NCBI GenBank assembly: GCA_041563315.1
Contig: JBFFNE010000029.1
Coordinates: 1-30,283 of the forward strand
Length of the DNA stretch: 30,283 nucleotides
Source: JBFEYJ01 sp041563315
GTDB taxonomy: Bacteria > Pseudomonadota > Gammaproteobacteria > Thiohalomonadales > Thiohalomonadaceae
Reading direction: 5' to 3'
Below, one piece after another: positions 15,412 to 23,319 of this stretch. The number at the start of each line of letters is the position of its first letter. Positions within the stretch are counted from its first letter, which is position 1. The position numbers and the translations under genes were made by a program. Under the pieces are notes generated by a model. That model saw only the letters and a program-made list of their open reading frames with translations. It did no database searches and had not been told where the DNA came from.

Positions 15412-16121
15412 ATAGGCTCGCCTATTGATACACCAAAGTAGTCTGCTGCGCGTCCCTGATTAACCGCGATCTCAAACAGGCCGTTGGCGTTTTCGTAACA
15501 CAGGGGCATACCTGGAGACACATCACTGAACGTTGTTACCCGAGGCAGCGGTGTGCTTGCGATACGCAGTGTTCCCTCACTGGCGCACGCCTCGGCACGA
15601 ACGCCGCTAATCAGGTTACCGAAGTGATCCACATAGATGATTTCGTAGAGATCGGCGGGCCACTTCACGAGTTCAGTCCTGACAAGAAGTTCTTCCCCCA
15701 CGATCTTACCGGAGGCGAGCCGAGCGGCGAGTGGGGCAAACAGATCCCTGCCATGAAAAGTCGCTGAGAGCCGTTGAGGTTGCCAGATGACATGCCAAGC
15801 TTGCACTTCGGTTGAACGTGCGGCGATAACATTAAATAGGCCATTGTCAGGTCCAACAAACCACCGTCCGTCTGCACGTACGATAGCCGCTTTGCGCTCC
15901 TGGCTGCCAACCCCCGGGTCAACGACCGCCAGAAAGACACTATCCTGTGGGAATGCATTGGCATAACTGGCGAGCAGGTAGGCACTGGCCCTGGAGTTGT
16001 GCACGGGCGCATCGGCGAACAGGTCAATGATCGGCAGCTCAGGAGCCTGTTGCCAAATCATCGCCTTCATCTGGCCAATGTATGGTCCATTAAAGCCAAA
16101 ATCTGTAAACAGAACGATCAT
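15399..16121 (-). CDS. SAM hydrolase / SAM hydroxide adenosyltransferase family protein (DUF62)
   Basis: Family of enzymes that cleave S-adenosylmethionine to adenosine and methionine using water; relatives include the actinomycete fluorinase. The protein is 240 residues. It begins MIVLFTDFGFNGPYIGQMK and carries the family motifs VVDPGVGS, GPDNGLF, FHGRDLFAPLAARLASG and IIYVDHFGNLISG, with the Asp, Arg and His used for water activation. The start at 16121 is chosen because it begins the family sequence and has GAG/AGAG at suitable spacing; ATG at 16133 has its AAGG directly abutting it. The cellular role is not settled in the family. Convergent with uvrA, 13 bases of shared coding sequence. 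Confidence 0.88.
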   Translation of the reverse strand: MIVLFTDFGFNGPYIGQMKAMIWQQAPELPIIDLFADAPVHNSRASAYLLASYANAFPQDSVFLAVVDPGVGSQERKAAIVRADGRWFVGPDNGLFNVIAARSTEVQAWHVIWQPQRLSATFHGRDLFAPLAARLASGKIVGEELLVRTELVKWPADLYEIIYVDHFGNLISGVRAEACASEGTLRIASTPLPRVTTFSDVSPGMPLCYENANGLFEIAVNQGRAADYFGVSIGEPIYPA

Positions 16122-16156
16122 CACTCTGCTCATCCTTCTCGCCGTCCAGCAAACAC

Positions 16157-16187
16157 AAAAAAACCCGGTATAAACCGGGTTTTTTTA
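16157..16187 (-). terminator. Terminator at the end of the ribosomal protein cluster
   Basis: A perfect stem, AAACCCGGT (16161-16169) with ACCGGGTTT (16174-16182), 4-base loop, flanked by A7 on the left and T-run on the right. On the minus strand it ends transcripts leaving rplQ. The symmetric flanks would let it work in both directions. Confidence 0.92.
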
Positions 16188-16203
16188 CATAACAGCGCAG
16201 TAT

Positions 16204-16611
16204 TTACTCCGCAGCAGCCTGAGCCTCTGTGGTTTCAACTTCTTCCGCTTCCACTGGACGATCAACCAGCTCTACGTACGCCATCGGTGCATTATCACCG
16301 GCCCGAAATCCGCACTTAAGGATACGGAGGTAGCCACCGGGACGTGCCTCATAACGAGGACCCAACTCATTGAACAGCTTGGTCACTACATCACGATCAC
16401 GGATACGTGAGAATGCCAGACGACGATTAGCTACGCTATCCTTTTTCGCTATGGTGATCAGCGGCTCAGCCACACGACGCAGCTCCTTTGCCTTTGGCAA
16501 AGTGGTTTTGATCAGCTCATGACGCATCAGGGAAGCGGTCATGTTGCGGAACATTGCCTTACGGCTGCTGCTGTTACGGTTCAGTTTGCGACCTGATTGA
16601 CGATGACGCAT
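16204..16611 (-). CDS. rplQ: 50S ribosomal protein L17
   Basis: Large-subunit protein near the exit tunnel. It is 135 residues, beginning MRHRQSGRKLNRNSSSRKAM, with an acidic alanine-rich C-terminal tail (EAEEVETTEAQAAAE) that varies among relatives. Last gene of the alpha group, 47 bases after rpoA and just ahead of a strong terminator. Confidence 0.98.
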   Translation of the reverse strand: MRHRQSGRKLNRNSSSRKAMFRNMTASLMRHELIKTTLPKAKELRRVAEPLITIAKKDSVANRRLAFSRIRDRDVVTKLFNELGPRYEARPGGYLRILKCGFRAGDNAPMAYVELVDRPVEAEEVETTEAQAAAE

Positions 16612-16658
16612 TGCAGTTTCCTTAAATACCTTTAAACGCTAACAGTTGGCGATAATTC

Positions 16659-17666
16659 TCAGGCGCTTGCCTTGGAATCATCGGCATTTTTGATACTGGC
16701 CGGGGGCCAATTCTCGAGGCGCATGCCCAGAGAAAGTCCTCGTGAAGCCAGTACGTCTTTAATTTCGGTAAGCGACTTTTTACCCAGGTTAGGGGTTTTC
16801 AGCAGCTCAACTTCTGTGCGCTGAATCAAATCACCGATGTAATAAATATTTTCGGCCTTGAGACAGTTGGCAGAGCGAACAGTAAGCTCGAGATCATCAA
16901 CCGGACGCAGCAGAATAGGATCGATCTCAGGTTCGGCAGCCTCGGCAACGGCCTGAGCCTTGCCTTCGAGATCGACGAACGTTGAAAGCTGATCCTGAAG
17001 AATGGTCGCCGCCTTGCGAATGGCCTCATCCGGCTCGATGGTGCCATTCGTTTCAATCTCAAGGACCAATTTGTCCAGGTCGGTGCGCTGCTCGACACGT
17101 GCACGCTCTACGGAGTAGGCAACGCGACTGATCGGGCTAAATGAAGCATCGATCTGCAGAGTCCCTATCGGACGCGACTCTTCATCAAAGGCCAGGCGCT
17201 GATTAGAGGGCTGATAGCCACGCCCCTGCTCAACCTTGACCGTCATATTTAGTTCGCCCTGCTTGGTCAGGTTCGCGATCACCTGCTCCGGATTCATGAT
17301 TTCCACATCATGATCGAGCGCGATATCACCGGCGGTTACCGGACCAGGGCCCTTTTTGCTCAGGCTCAGGGTTGCGCTCTGCCGATTGTGCATCAAGATA
17401 GCAACGGATTTAAGGTTGAGTAGGATATCGATAATATCTTCCTGTACCCCCTCCAGAGCAGTGTACTCATGCAGCACACCTTCAATGGATGCCTCTGTAA
17501 TGGCACTACCGACCATGGATGAGAGCAGAATACGACGCAGCGCATTACCAAGGGTATGGCCAAAGCCGCGTTCCAACGGCTCAAGTGTCACCTTTGCATT
17601 GGTATCACTGATCTTCTGAACACCAACCATACGTGGCTTAAGTAGTTCGAGTTCCGAGCCCTGCAT
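16659..17666 (-). CDS. rpoA: DNA-directed RNA polymerase subunit alpha
   Basis: Dimeric assembly platform of RNA polymerase and contact point for promoter UP elements and activators. The protein is 335 residues. The N-terminal domain (about 1-235) contains GFGHTLGNALRRILLSS. The C-terminal domain (about 250-330) contains LTVRSANCLKAENIYYIGDL, whose Arg corresponds to the DNA-contacting R265 of E. coli. The ribosome-binding site AGAGAGGA precedes the ATG. It is 80 bases downstream of rpsD, a gap that holds a stem-loop. Confidence 0.98.
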   Translation of the reverse strand: MQGSELELLKPRMVGVQKISDTNAKVTLEPLERGFGHTLGNALRRILLSSMVGSAITEASIEGVLHEYTALEGVQEDIIDILLNLKSVAILMHNRQSATLSLSKKGPGPVTAGDIALDHDVEIMNPEQVIANLTKQGELNMTVKVEQGRGYQPSNQRLAFDEESRPIGTLQIDASFSPISRVAYSVERARVEQRTDLDKLVLEIETNGTIEPDEAIRKAATILQDQLSTFVDLEGKAQAVAEAAEPEIDPILLRPVDDLELTVRSANCLKAENIYYIGDLIQRTEVELLKTPNLGKKSLTEIKDVLASRGLSLGMRLENWPPASIKNADDSKASA

Positions 17667-17715
17667 GAATAGTCCTCTCTAACGGTACCGTGGCTTATCT
17701 GCCCGATAACTGTGA

Positions 17716-17738
17716 CCACCCCGTTAACACCGGGATGG
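17716..17738 (-). other. Stem-loop in the rpsD-rpoA gap
   Basis: CCACCCCG (17716-17723) pairs with CGGGATGG (17731-17738), with a single C-A mismatch and a 7-base loop, located between the rpsD stop and the rpoA ribosome-binding site. No T-run follows, so it is more likely a translational or stability element than a terminator. Confidence 0.45.
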
Positions 17739-17746
17739 CAAGTGAT

Positions 17747-18373
17747 TTACTTGGAATACAACTCGACGACAAGCTGTTCCTGAATCTCTGCCGGCAATTC
17801 GCTGCGCTCAGGCTTCGCCTTGAAGATCCCTTCAAGCTTATTCGCGTCAACATCAATCCATTCAGCAACACCGCGCTGTTGAGCGATATCCACCGATGAT
17901 TTAACACGAAGCTGCTGCTTAGATTTCTCAGCTACCGCGACAACATCACCGGCCTGCAAGTTGTATGAAGGGATATTCACCTTCTTGCCATTAACGGTAA
18001 TGCTGTTATGACGTACAAGCTGCCGTGCTTCTGTGCGTGAAACACCGAACCCCATGCGATAGACCACATTGTCCAGGCGACACTCAAGCAACTGCAACAG
18101 GTTCTCACCGGTTGAGCCTTTCAGGCGGTCCGCTTCTTTGTAATAAAGACGGAACTGGCTCTCGAGTATGCCGTAAATGCGGCGCAGCTTCTGTTTCTCA
18201 CGCAGCTGCCTGGCATAGTCAGAAAGGCGTGTGCGTCGCTGACCGTGCTGACCCGGAGGGAAAGGACGGTTCTCAATAGCACATTTGCTGGTGTAACATT
18301 TCTCGCCTTTAAGAAAGAGCTTCTCGCCCTCACGACGGCAGAGACGACATTTGGATCCGATGTACCTAGCCAA
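17747..18373 (-). CDS. rpsD: 30S ribosomal protein S4
   Basis: Primary 16S rRNA-binding protein and, in E. coli, the translational repressor of the alpha operon. With a TTG start at 18373 the protein is 208 residues (E. coli 206) and begins MARYIGSKCRLCRREGEKLF. The TTG is preferred because AAGAGG lies 9 bases upstream and the product matches the family N-terminus; the ATG at 18421 would overlap rpsK by 31 bases. The S4 RNA-binding domain (LECRLDNVVYRMGFGVSRTEARQ and following) is intact. The N-terminal CRLCRR...C...C cluster is present. Confidence 0.96.
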   Translation of the reverse strand: MARYIGSKCRLCRREGEKLFLKGEKCYTSKCAIENRPFPPGQHGQRRTRLSDYARQLREKQKLRRIYGILESQFRLYYKEADRLKGSTGENLLQLLECRLDNVVYRMGFGVSRTEARQLVRHNSITVNGKKVNIPSYNLQAGDVVAVAEKSKQQLRVKSSVDIAQQRGVAEWIDVDANKLEGIFKAKPERSELPAEIQEQLVVELYSK

Positions 18374-18390
18374 TTTCGTTAGCCTCTTGC

Positions 18391-18780
18391 TTATACACGA
18401 CGTTTTTTCGGCGGACGACATCCATTGTGCGGGATCGGCGTCACGTCAGTGATGTTGGTGATTTTGAAACCCAGGTTATTAAGCGCACGAACTGCGGATT
18501 CACGACCCGGACCAGGCCCTTTTACCCAGACCTCCATGCTCTTCATGCCAAACTCCTGCGCTGTGTTACCGGCACGTTCTGCAGCAACCTGTGCCGCAAA
18601 CGGGGTACTCTTGCGAGAACCGCGGAAACCAGAGCCACCTGAAGTGGCCCAGCACAGGGCATTACCCTGGCGATCAGTGATGGTTACAATGGTATTGTTA
18701 AAGGAAGCGTGAACGTGTGCAATACCGTCCACGACATTCTTTTTAACTTTCTTACGTGTGCGAGTGCTCGCCTTTGCCAT
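18391..18780 (-). CDS. rpsK: 30S ribosomal protein S11
   Basis: Platform protein of the small subunit, contacting mRNA near the E site. It is 129 residues with the invariant segments HVHASFNNTIVTITDRQGN and GPGPGRESAVRALN and the C-terminal PHNGCRPPKKRRV. It sits 49 bases after rpsM and 17 bases before the rpsD start. Confidence 0.99.
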   Translation of the reverse strand: MAKASTRTRKKVKKNVVDGIAHVHASFNNTIVTITDRQGNALCWATSGGSGFRGSRKSTPFAAQVAAERAGNTAQEFGMKSMEVWVKGPGPGRESAVRALNNLGFKITNITDVTPIPHNGCRPPKKRRV

Positions 18781-18829
18781 AACCTGTTTCCCAAATAACA
18801 GCTACAAATCAGCCACTTACGTGACCGGA

Positions 18830-19186
18830 TTATCTCTTGATCGGACGGCGCGGGCCTTTACGGGTACGCGCATTAGTGCGTGTACGCTGACCGCGCAGTG
18901 GAAGACCACGACGGTGACGGATACCGCGAAAACATCCGAGGTCCATCAACCTTTTAATGTTCATAGAGACCTCACGACGGAGATCCCCTTCAACAGTGAA
19001 CTTCGCAACTTCGGTACGCAGATTTTCAATTTCTGCTTCGGTCAGGTCCTTGATCGGAGCGTCCGGCTTAACACCAGCAGCTTCACAGATCATCTTGGAC
19101 CGAGTACGACCGATACCGTAGATGGCAGTCAAGCCAATTACGGTATGCTTATTCACCGGAATATTGATACCAGCAATACGGGCCAT
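18830..19186 (-). CDS. rpsM: 30S ribosomal protein S13
   Basis: Head protein of the small subunit, forming intersubunit bridges and touching the P-site tRNA. It is 118 residues, beginning MARIAGINIPVNKH, with the basic C-terminal tail RTRKGPRRPIKR. AGGGAG precedes the ATG. First gene of the alpha group, behind its own candidate promoter. Confidence 0.99.
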   Translation of the reverse strand: MARIAGINIPVNKHTVIGLTAIYGIGRTRSKMICEAAGVKPDAPIKDLTEAEIENLRTEVAKFTVEGDLRREVSMNIKRLMDLGCFRGIRHRRGLPLRGQRTRTNARTRKGPRRPIKR

Positions 19187-19243
19187 TGAGGCACTCCCTA
19201 AATCACAAAATCACAAACGCCTGACGCGCCGTGAAAACGCGCC

Positions 19244-19272
19244 ATAATAATAGCATTATCAAACTGAATCAA
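19244..19272 (-). promoter_or_regulatory. Candidate alpha-operon promoter upstream of rpsM
   Basis: On the minus strand TTGATT (19267-19272) and TATTAT (19244-19249) are separated by 17 bases, within the 124-base rpmJ-rpsM gap. The position matches the classical start of the E. coli alpha operon. About 55 bases of leader would remain before rpsM, room for S4 autoregulation as known in E. coli. Confidence 0.65.
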
Positions 19273-19310
19273 CCCCTGCGAGCAATTTACACACCCGCGG
19301 GAGCCTATGA

Positions 19311-19427
19311 TTAACCCTGACGCTGTTTGTGACGAGCGTCAGTAGAGCAGATAACACGAACAGTGCCGTTACGGCGGATGATCTTGCAATTCCTGCAGAT
19401 CTTTTTAACTGAAGCACGAACCTTCAT
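19311..19427 (-). CDS. rpmJ: 50S ribosomal protein L36
   Basis: A 38-residue ORF beginning MKVRASVKKICRNCKIIRR and ending DARHKQRQG. It has the CxxC, later Cys and His of the zinc-binding form of L36. GGAGACGTG lies just upstream of the ATG. It is 39 bases after secY and ends the spc group, the usual place for rpmJ. Confidence 0.97.
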   Translation of the reverse strand: MKVRASVKKICRNCKIIRRNGTVRVICSTDARHKQRQG

Positions 19428-19466
19428 CACACGTCTCCAAATGACTAACAGCGGCAGCCTGGCTGG

Positions 19467-20816
19467 TTAAAGACCTGAGCGACCGTAACCTTTTAAATTT
19501 GCTTTTTTCATCAAGCCTTCATATTGATGGGACATCAAATGAGACTGCAGTTGAGCCATGAAGTCCATGACAACAACAACGATAATCAGCAAGGAAGTCC
19601 CACCAAAATAGAAGGGTACATTCCATGACAGAATCAGAAATTCGGGCAACAGGCATACCACAGTGATGTATAGCGCACCTGCGAGAGTAAGGCGGCTAAG
19701 AATGCCATCAATATAGCGTGCAGTCTGCTCCCCGGGACGTATCCCGGGCACAAAAGCCCCAGACTTCTTCAGGTTATCCGCCGTCTCTTTCGGGTTGAAC
19801 ATCAACGCCGTATAGAAGAAACAGAAGAAAATTATGGCGACTGCATAAAAGGCGACATACAGCGGTTGCCCCGGAGAGAACGTACTCGCGATGTCCTGCA
19901 TCCAGCCCATCCCTTCGGCACTGCCAAACCAGCCGCCCAGTGTTGCCGGGAACAGAATGATTGATGAGGCGAAAATGGGCGGGATAACCCCAGCCATATT
20001 GACCTTCAACGGCAAGTGCGATGACTGAGCCGCATACATCTTACGACCCTGCTGTCGTTTTGCATAATTCACTGTAATGCGCCGTTGGCCGCGTTCTACA
20101 TAAATAACAAACGCGGTAACAAGAAGCGTCAGAGCAAACAGCACAAGAACAAGGATAGGGCTCAACTCACCGGTTCGTGCCAATTCAAGCGTACCGCCAA
20201 TTGCAGAGGGTAGCCCCGCTACGATCCCGGCAAAGATAATCAATGAAATCCCGTTACCTATGCCACGCTCGGTCACCTGCTCACCAAGCCACATCAGGAA
20301 CATGGTCCCACTCACCAGTGTGATCACCGTGGTCATCCTGAACAGCAGGCCGGGCTCGATCACAACCGGCATATTACCTGGAGCCAGCTGTGATTCAAGC
20401 ATGACCGCGACGCCAAGACCTTGAAATGTTGCCAGCACAAGGGTACCCATACGTGTGTATTGAGTGATCTTGCGTTTGCCGGCCGCACCCTCCTTACTCA
20501 ACTGCTCGAGCTTGGGAGAAACCTTGGTGAGAAGCTGAACGATAATAGATGCCGAGATATACGGCATTATTCCCAGTGCCAGTACTGAAAATCGCTCCAA
20601 TGCACCACCTGAAAACATGTTAAACATGTCAAGGATGGTACCGCGTTGTTGCTCGAACAATGCCGCTAGAGCAACAGGATCGATACCAGGCACGGGAATA
20701 TGCGTTCCGATTCGGAAAACCAGCAAAGCGCCGAGGACAAACAACAAGCGCTGCTTCAGCTCGGTCAGTTTCCCACCGGACATTGCATTAGCCATAGCTG
20801 AAGCAGATGCACCCAT
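19467..20816 (-). CDS. secY: Protein translocase subunit SecY
   Basis: Channel-forming inner-membrane subunit of the SecYEG translocon. The protein is 449 residues with ten transmembrane segments. Diagnostic stretches include FRIGTHIPVPGIDP, GIMPYISASIIVQLL (TM2), NYAKRQQGRKMYAAQSSHLPLKVN (split here by function: a cytoplasmic loop for SecA/ribosome contact) and the C-terminal SHQYEGLMKKANLKGYG. The ATG at 20816 is 2 bases after the rplO stop, with AGAGG at good distance, implying translational coupling. Confidence 0.98.
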   Translation of the reverse strand: MGASASAMANAMSGGKLTELKQRLLFVLGALLVFRIGTHIPVPGIDPVALAALFEQQRGTILDMFNMFSGGALERFSVLALGIMPYISASIIVQLLTKVSPKLEQLSKEGAAGKRKITQYTRMGTLVLATFQGLGVAVMLESQLAPGNMPVVIEPGLLFRMTTVITLVSGTMFLMWLGEQVTERGIGNGISLIIFAGIVAGLPSAIGGTLELARTGELSPILVLVLFALTLLVTAFVIYVERGQRRITVNYAKRQQGRKMYAAQSSHLPLKVNMAGVIPPIFASSIILFPATLGGWFGSAEGMGWMQDIASTFSPGQPLYVAFYAVAIIFFCFFYTALMFNPKETADNLKKSGAFVPGIRPGEQTARYIDGILSRLTLAGALYITVVCLLPEFLILSWNVPFYFGGTSLLIIVVVVMDFMAQLQSHLMSHQYEGLMKKANLKGYGRSGL

Positions 20817-20818
20817 TG

Positions 20819-21253
20819 TCAGGCCTCTACTTTGCCGCCAGCAGACTCGATAGCAGCCTTGGCACCCTTGGTCACACCAAGCCCGCGCACTGTAACCGCT
20901 TTTTCGATACTACCAGAGGCAATAATCTTGACGCGTTTGGTTTCCTGGCGAATGACATTGGCAGCTTTCAGGGCGACCAGGTCGGCCACGTCACCTTCGA
21001 CAGCGGCAAGCTCGTGCAGACGCACCTCTTCAATAAAGCGACCAACGCGTGAAGAGAAGCCGACCTTTGGCAGGCGACGTTGCAGAGGCATCTGACCGCC
21101 TTCAAAGCCGACCTTGTGAAAACCACCAGAACGTGACTTTTGACCTTTATGACCCCGGCCACCCGTTTTACCCAACCCGGAACCGATGCCACGACCTACG
21201 CGTTTGGCACTTTTTCTGGAGCCAACAGCGGGAGTGAGAGTATTGAGACGCAT
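20819..21253 (-). CDS. rplO: 50S ribosomal protein L15
   Basis: Late-assembly large-subunit protein, 144 residues. It begins MRLNTLTPAVGSRKSAKRVG and has the glycine-rich segment GRGIGSGLGKTGGRGHKGQ and GFEGGQMPLQRRLPKVGF. It starts one base after the rpmD stop codon and is coupled to secY downstream. Confidence 0.99.
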   Translation of the reverse strand: MRLNTLTPAVGSRKSAKRVGRGIGSGLGKTGGRGHKGQKSRSGGFHKVGFEGGQMPLQRRLPKVGFSSRVGRFIEEVRLHELAAVEGDVADLVALKAANVIRQETKRVKIIASGSIEKAVTVRGLGVTKGAKAAIESAGGKVEA

Positions 21254-21254
21254 A

Positions 21255-21443
21255 TTAATCCTCTACTACCTTAACCATGTAAGACACCTTGTTAATCATG
21301 CCACGGGTGCACGGGGTATCTTCAATTTCAACGGTATGGTGCATACGACGAAGACCGAGTCCGGTTACCGTTGCCCTGTGTGAAGGCAGGCGACCGTATA
21401 CGCTACGCACCAGCTTGATTTTGATCGTCTTTTTCTCAGCCAT
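21255..21443 (-). CDS. rpmD: 50S ribosomal protein L30
   Basis: Short large-subunit protein of 62 residues, MAEKKTIKIKLVRSVYGRLP, with the typical GLGLRRMHHTVEIEDTP segment. It lies 3 bases after rpsE and 1 base before rplO, tightly coupled in the spc group. Confidence 0.98.
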   Translation of the reverse strand: MAEKKTIKIKLVRSVYGRLPSHRATVTGLGLRRMHHTVEIEDTPCTRGMINKVSYMVKVVED

Positions 21444-21446
21444 GAC

Positions 21447-21956
21447 TTATTCCAGTATTTCTTTTACGCTCTTCCCGCGCTTTGCCGCAACATCTTCAGG
21501 AGAGGACATCTCCGTTAGACCTCTCAGTGTGGCACGCACCACATTGATTTGGTTGCTGCTGCCGATGCACTTGGCAAGAACGTTGTGGACACCAGCGGCT
21601 TCAAGAACTGCACGCATCGCGCCACCTGCGATGACACCAGTACCTTCTGATGCCGGCTGCATGTAAACCTTGGCCGCACCGTGACGAGCATTGATTGCGT
21701 ACTGAAGGGTGCCGTCTTCGGTGATATTCACCTTACGCATGTTTCGACGGGCACTTTCCATCGCTTTGGCAATGGCGGCAGGTACTTCACGCGCCTTACC
21801 GGTGCCGAAGCCAATCTTGCCCTGGCCGTCACCAACCACGGTGAGTGCAGAGAATTGAAAGATACGACCGCCCTTGACAGTTTTAGAGACGCGATTTACG
21901 CCAACCAACTTTTCAATCAAGCCATCAGTACTGGTTGCTACATCAAATCCAGCCAT
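21447..21956 (-). CDS. rpsE: 30S ribosomal protein S5
   Basis: Small-subunit protein at the mRNA entry site involved in decoding accuracy. It is 169 residues. The N-terminal double-stranded-RNA-binding-like domain contains LVGVNRVSKTVKGGRIFQFSA, and the C-terminal domain contains PASEGTGVIAGGAMRAVLEAAG. Located 10 bases after rplR. Confidence 0.98.
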   Translation of the reverse strand: MAGFDVATSTDGLIEKLVGVNRVSKTVKGGRIFQFSALTVVGDGQGKIGFGTGKAREVPAAIAKAMESARRNMRKVNITEDGTLQYAINARHGAAKVYMQPASEGTGVIAGGAMRAVLEAAGVHNVLAKCIGSSNQINVVRATLRGLTEMSSPEDVAAKRGKSVKEILE

Positions 21957-21966
21957 TGTCTAACCC

Positions 21967-22323
21967 TTAGAATTCCAGACCATTTTCGCGAGCAGCATCA
22001 GCAAGTGCCTTCACGCGACCATGGTATTTAAAACCGGAGCGATCAAATGCAACCTTGGTGATACCGGCTGCTTTCGCCTTTTCAGCGATCGCCTTGCCAA
22101 CTGCTGCGGCGGCATCAGCGTTTCCTGTACTTTTCAGGCCAGCCTTAACTTCAGCCTGAAGAGTAGAAACAGCAGTGATGACCTCTGAACCGTTAGGTGC
22201 GATAACCTGCGCATAGATATGACGCGGGGTACGATTGATACACAACCGAAAGGCACCAATTTCTCTGATCTTCGCACGGCCGCGCATAGCACGACGCAAA
22301 CGAGCTTCTCTTTTCGATTTCAT
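21967..22323 (-). CDS. rplR: 50S ribosomal protein L18
   Basis: 5S rRNA-binding protein of the large subunit, 118 residues. The basic N-terminus (KSKREARLRRAMRGRAKI) is followed by LCINRTPRHIYAQVI and the C-terminal FDRSGFKYHGRVKALADAAR. It lies 11 bases after rplF and 10 before rpsE. Confidence 0.98.
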   Translation of the reverse strand: MKSKREARLRRAMRGRAKIREIGAFRLCINRTPRHIYAQVIAPNGSEVITAVSTLQAEVKAGLKSTGNADAAAAVGKAIAEKAKAAGITKVAFDRSGFKYHGRVKALADAARENGLEF

Positions 22324-22334
22324 CGCGAAAAACC

Positions 22335-22865
22335 CTATTTCTTCTTGGCTTCCTTACGGACAACACGTTCGTCGGAATAACGAACACCCTTGCCCTTGTA
22401 AGGCTCTGGCGGACGATATGCACGGATTTCCGCAGCTACCTGGCCCACCACCTGTTTGTCGATACCCTTGATCAGGATCTCTGTCTGACTCGGGGTCTCA
22501 ACAGTTATCCCGACCGGAACTGCGTAGGCAACCGGATGTGAGAAGCCTAGACTGAGATTCAGCACTTGCCCCTGAGCCTGTGCACGATAACCGACACCAA
22601 CCAACTCAAGTTTACGCTCAAACCCTTCGCTCACACCTTTAATCATGCTGCCAACCACAGCACGAGTGGTCCCTACAAGCGCGTAAACAGGTTTGCTTTC
22701 AGTACGGGGAGCGAAGCTTACGCTGTCCGCTTCCTGTTTAATCTCGACTTCAGCATGCACATCATGTTTAAGCGCGCCTTTTGAGCCTTTGACTTCAAGA
22801 CCCTGGCCGCTGACCGTAATGGTCACGCCGGAAGGAATTGTAACGGGTTTCAATACTCTAGCCAT
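22335..22865 (-). CDS. rplF: 50S ribosomal protein L6
   Basis: Large-subunit protein near the factor-binding site, 176 residues. It begins MARVLKPVTIPSGVTITVSG and carries the signature region ELVGVGYRAQAQGQVLNLSL and the C-terminal PPEPYKGKGVRYSDE. It lies 12 bases after rpsH. Confidence 0.99.
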   Translation of the reverse strand: MARVLKPVTIPSGVTITVSGQGLEVKGSKGALKHDVHAEVEIKQEADSVSFAPRTESKPVYALVGTTRAVVGSMIKGVSEGFERKLELVGVGYRAQAQGQVLNLSLGFSHPVAYAVPVGITVETPSQTEILIKGIDKQVVGQVAAEIRAYRPPEPYKGKGVRYSDERVVRKEAKKK

Positions 22866-22877
22866 GCCTCACCACCC

Positions 22878-23273
22878 TTAAGATACAGTGCACAGCACTT
22901 CGCCACCGAAACCAGCCTTGCGCGCAGCACGGTCGGTCATAACACCGGCGGAGGTTGAAACAATAGCAATACCCAGTCCTGCCATCACTCGTGGCAGCTC
23001 ACCCTTACCCTTATAAACACGAAGACCAGGGCGGCTAACTCGCTTAATCGTTCCGATTACGGGCTGCCCCTGATAGTATTTCAGAGTAACGCTGAGTACC
23101 GGCTTACCATCGATATCCTGAACGGAAAAGTCATTGATATACCCTTCGTCTTTTAGAACCTGGGCAATCGATTTCTTCACCTTTGACGCAGGAATATTCA
23201 CCTCCGCCTTGTTTGCAGATACCCCGTTACGGATCCGGGTCAGCATATCTGCAATAGGATCAGTCATGCTCAT
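22878..23273 (-). CDS. rpsH: 30S ribosomal protein S8
   Basis: Primary 16S rRNA-binding protein; in E. coli it also represses translation of the spc operon. It is 131 residues, starting MSMTDPIADMLTRIRNG and ending with the signature STSAGVMTDRAARKAGFGGE. The ATG at 23273 has TAGGAG 9 bases upstream; the internal ATG at 23267 is too far from it. It is separated from rpsN by 46 bases containing a terminator-like hairpin. Confidence 0.98.
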   Translation of the reverse strand: MSMTDPIADMLTRIRNGVSANKAEVNIPASKVKKSIAQVLKDEGYINDFSVQDIDGKPVLSVTLKYYQGQPVIGTIKRVSRPGLRVYKGKGELPRVMAGLGIAIVSTSAGVMTDRAARKAGFGGEVLCTVS

Positions 23274-23293
23274 GCGGTAATGCTCCTAAATTC

Positions 23294-23315
23294 AAAAAAA
23301 GCTGTCTTAACAGCT
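23294..23315 (-). terminator. Terminator-like hairpin inside the spc group (rpsN-rpsH gap)
   Basis: On the minus strand AGCTGT-TAAG-ACAGCT (plus 23300-23315) is followed by seven T (A at 23294-23300). It has the layout of an intrinsic terminator with a short 6-bp stem. Essential genes lie downstream, so it is more likely a partial attenuator than a full stop. Confidence 0.5.
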
Positions 23316-23319
23316 GGTT

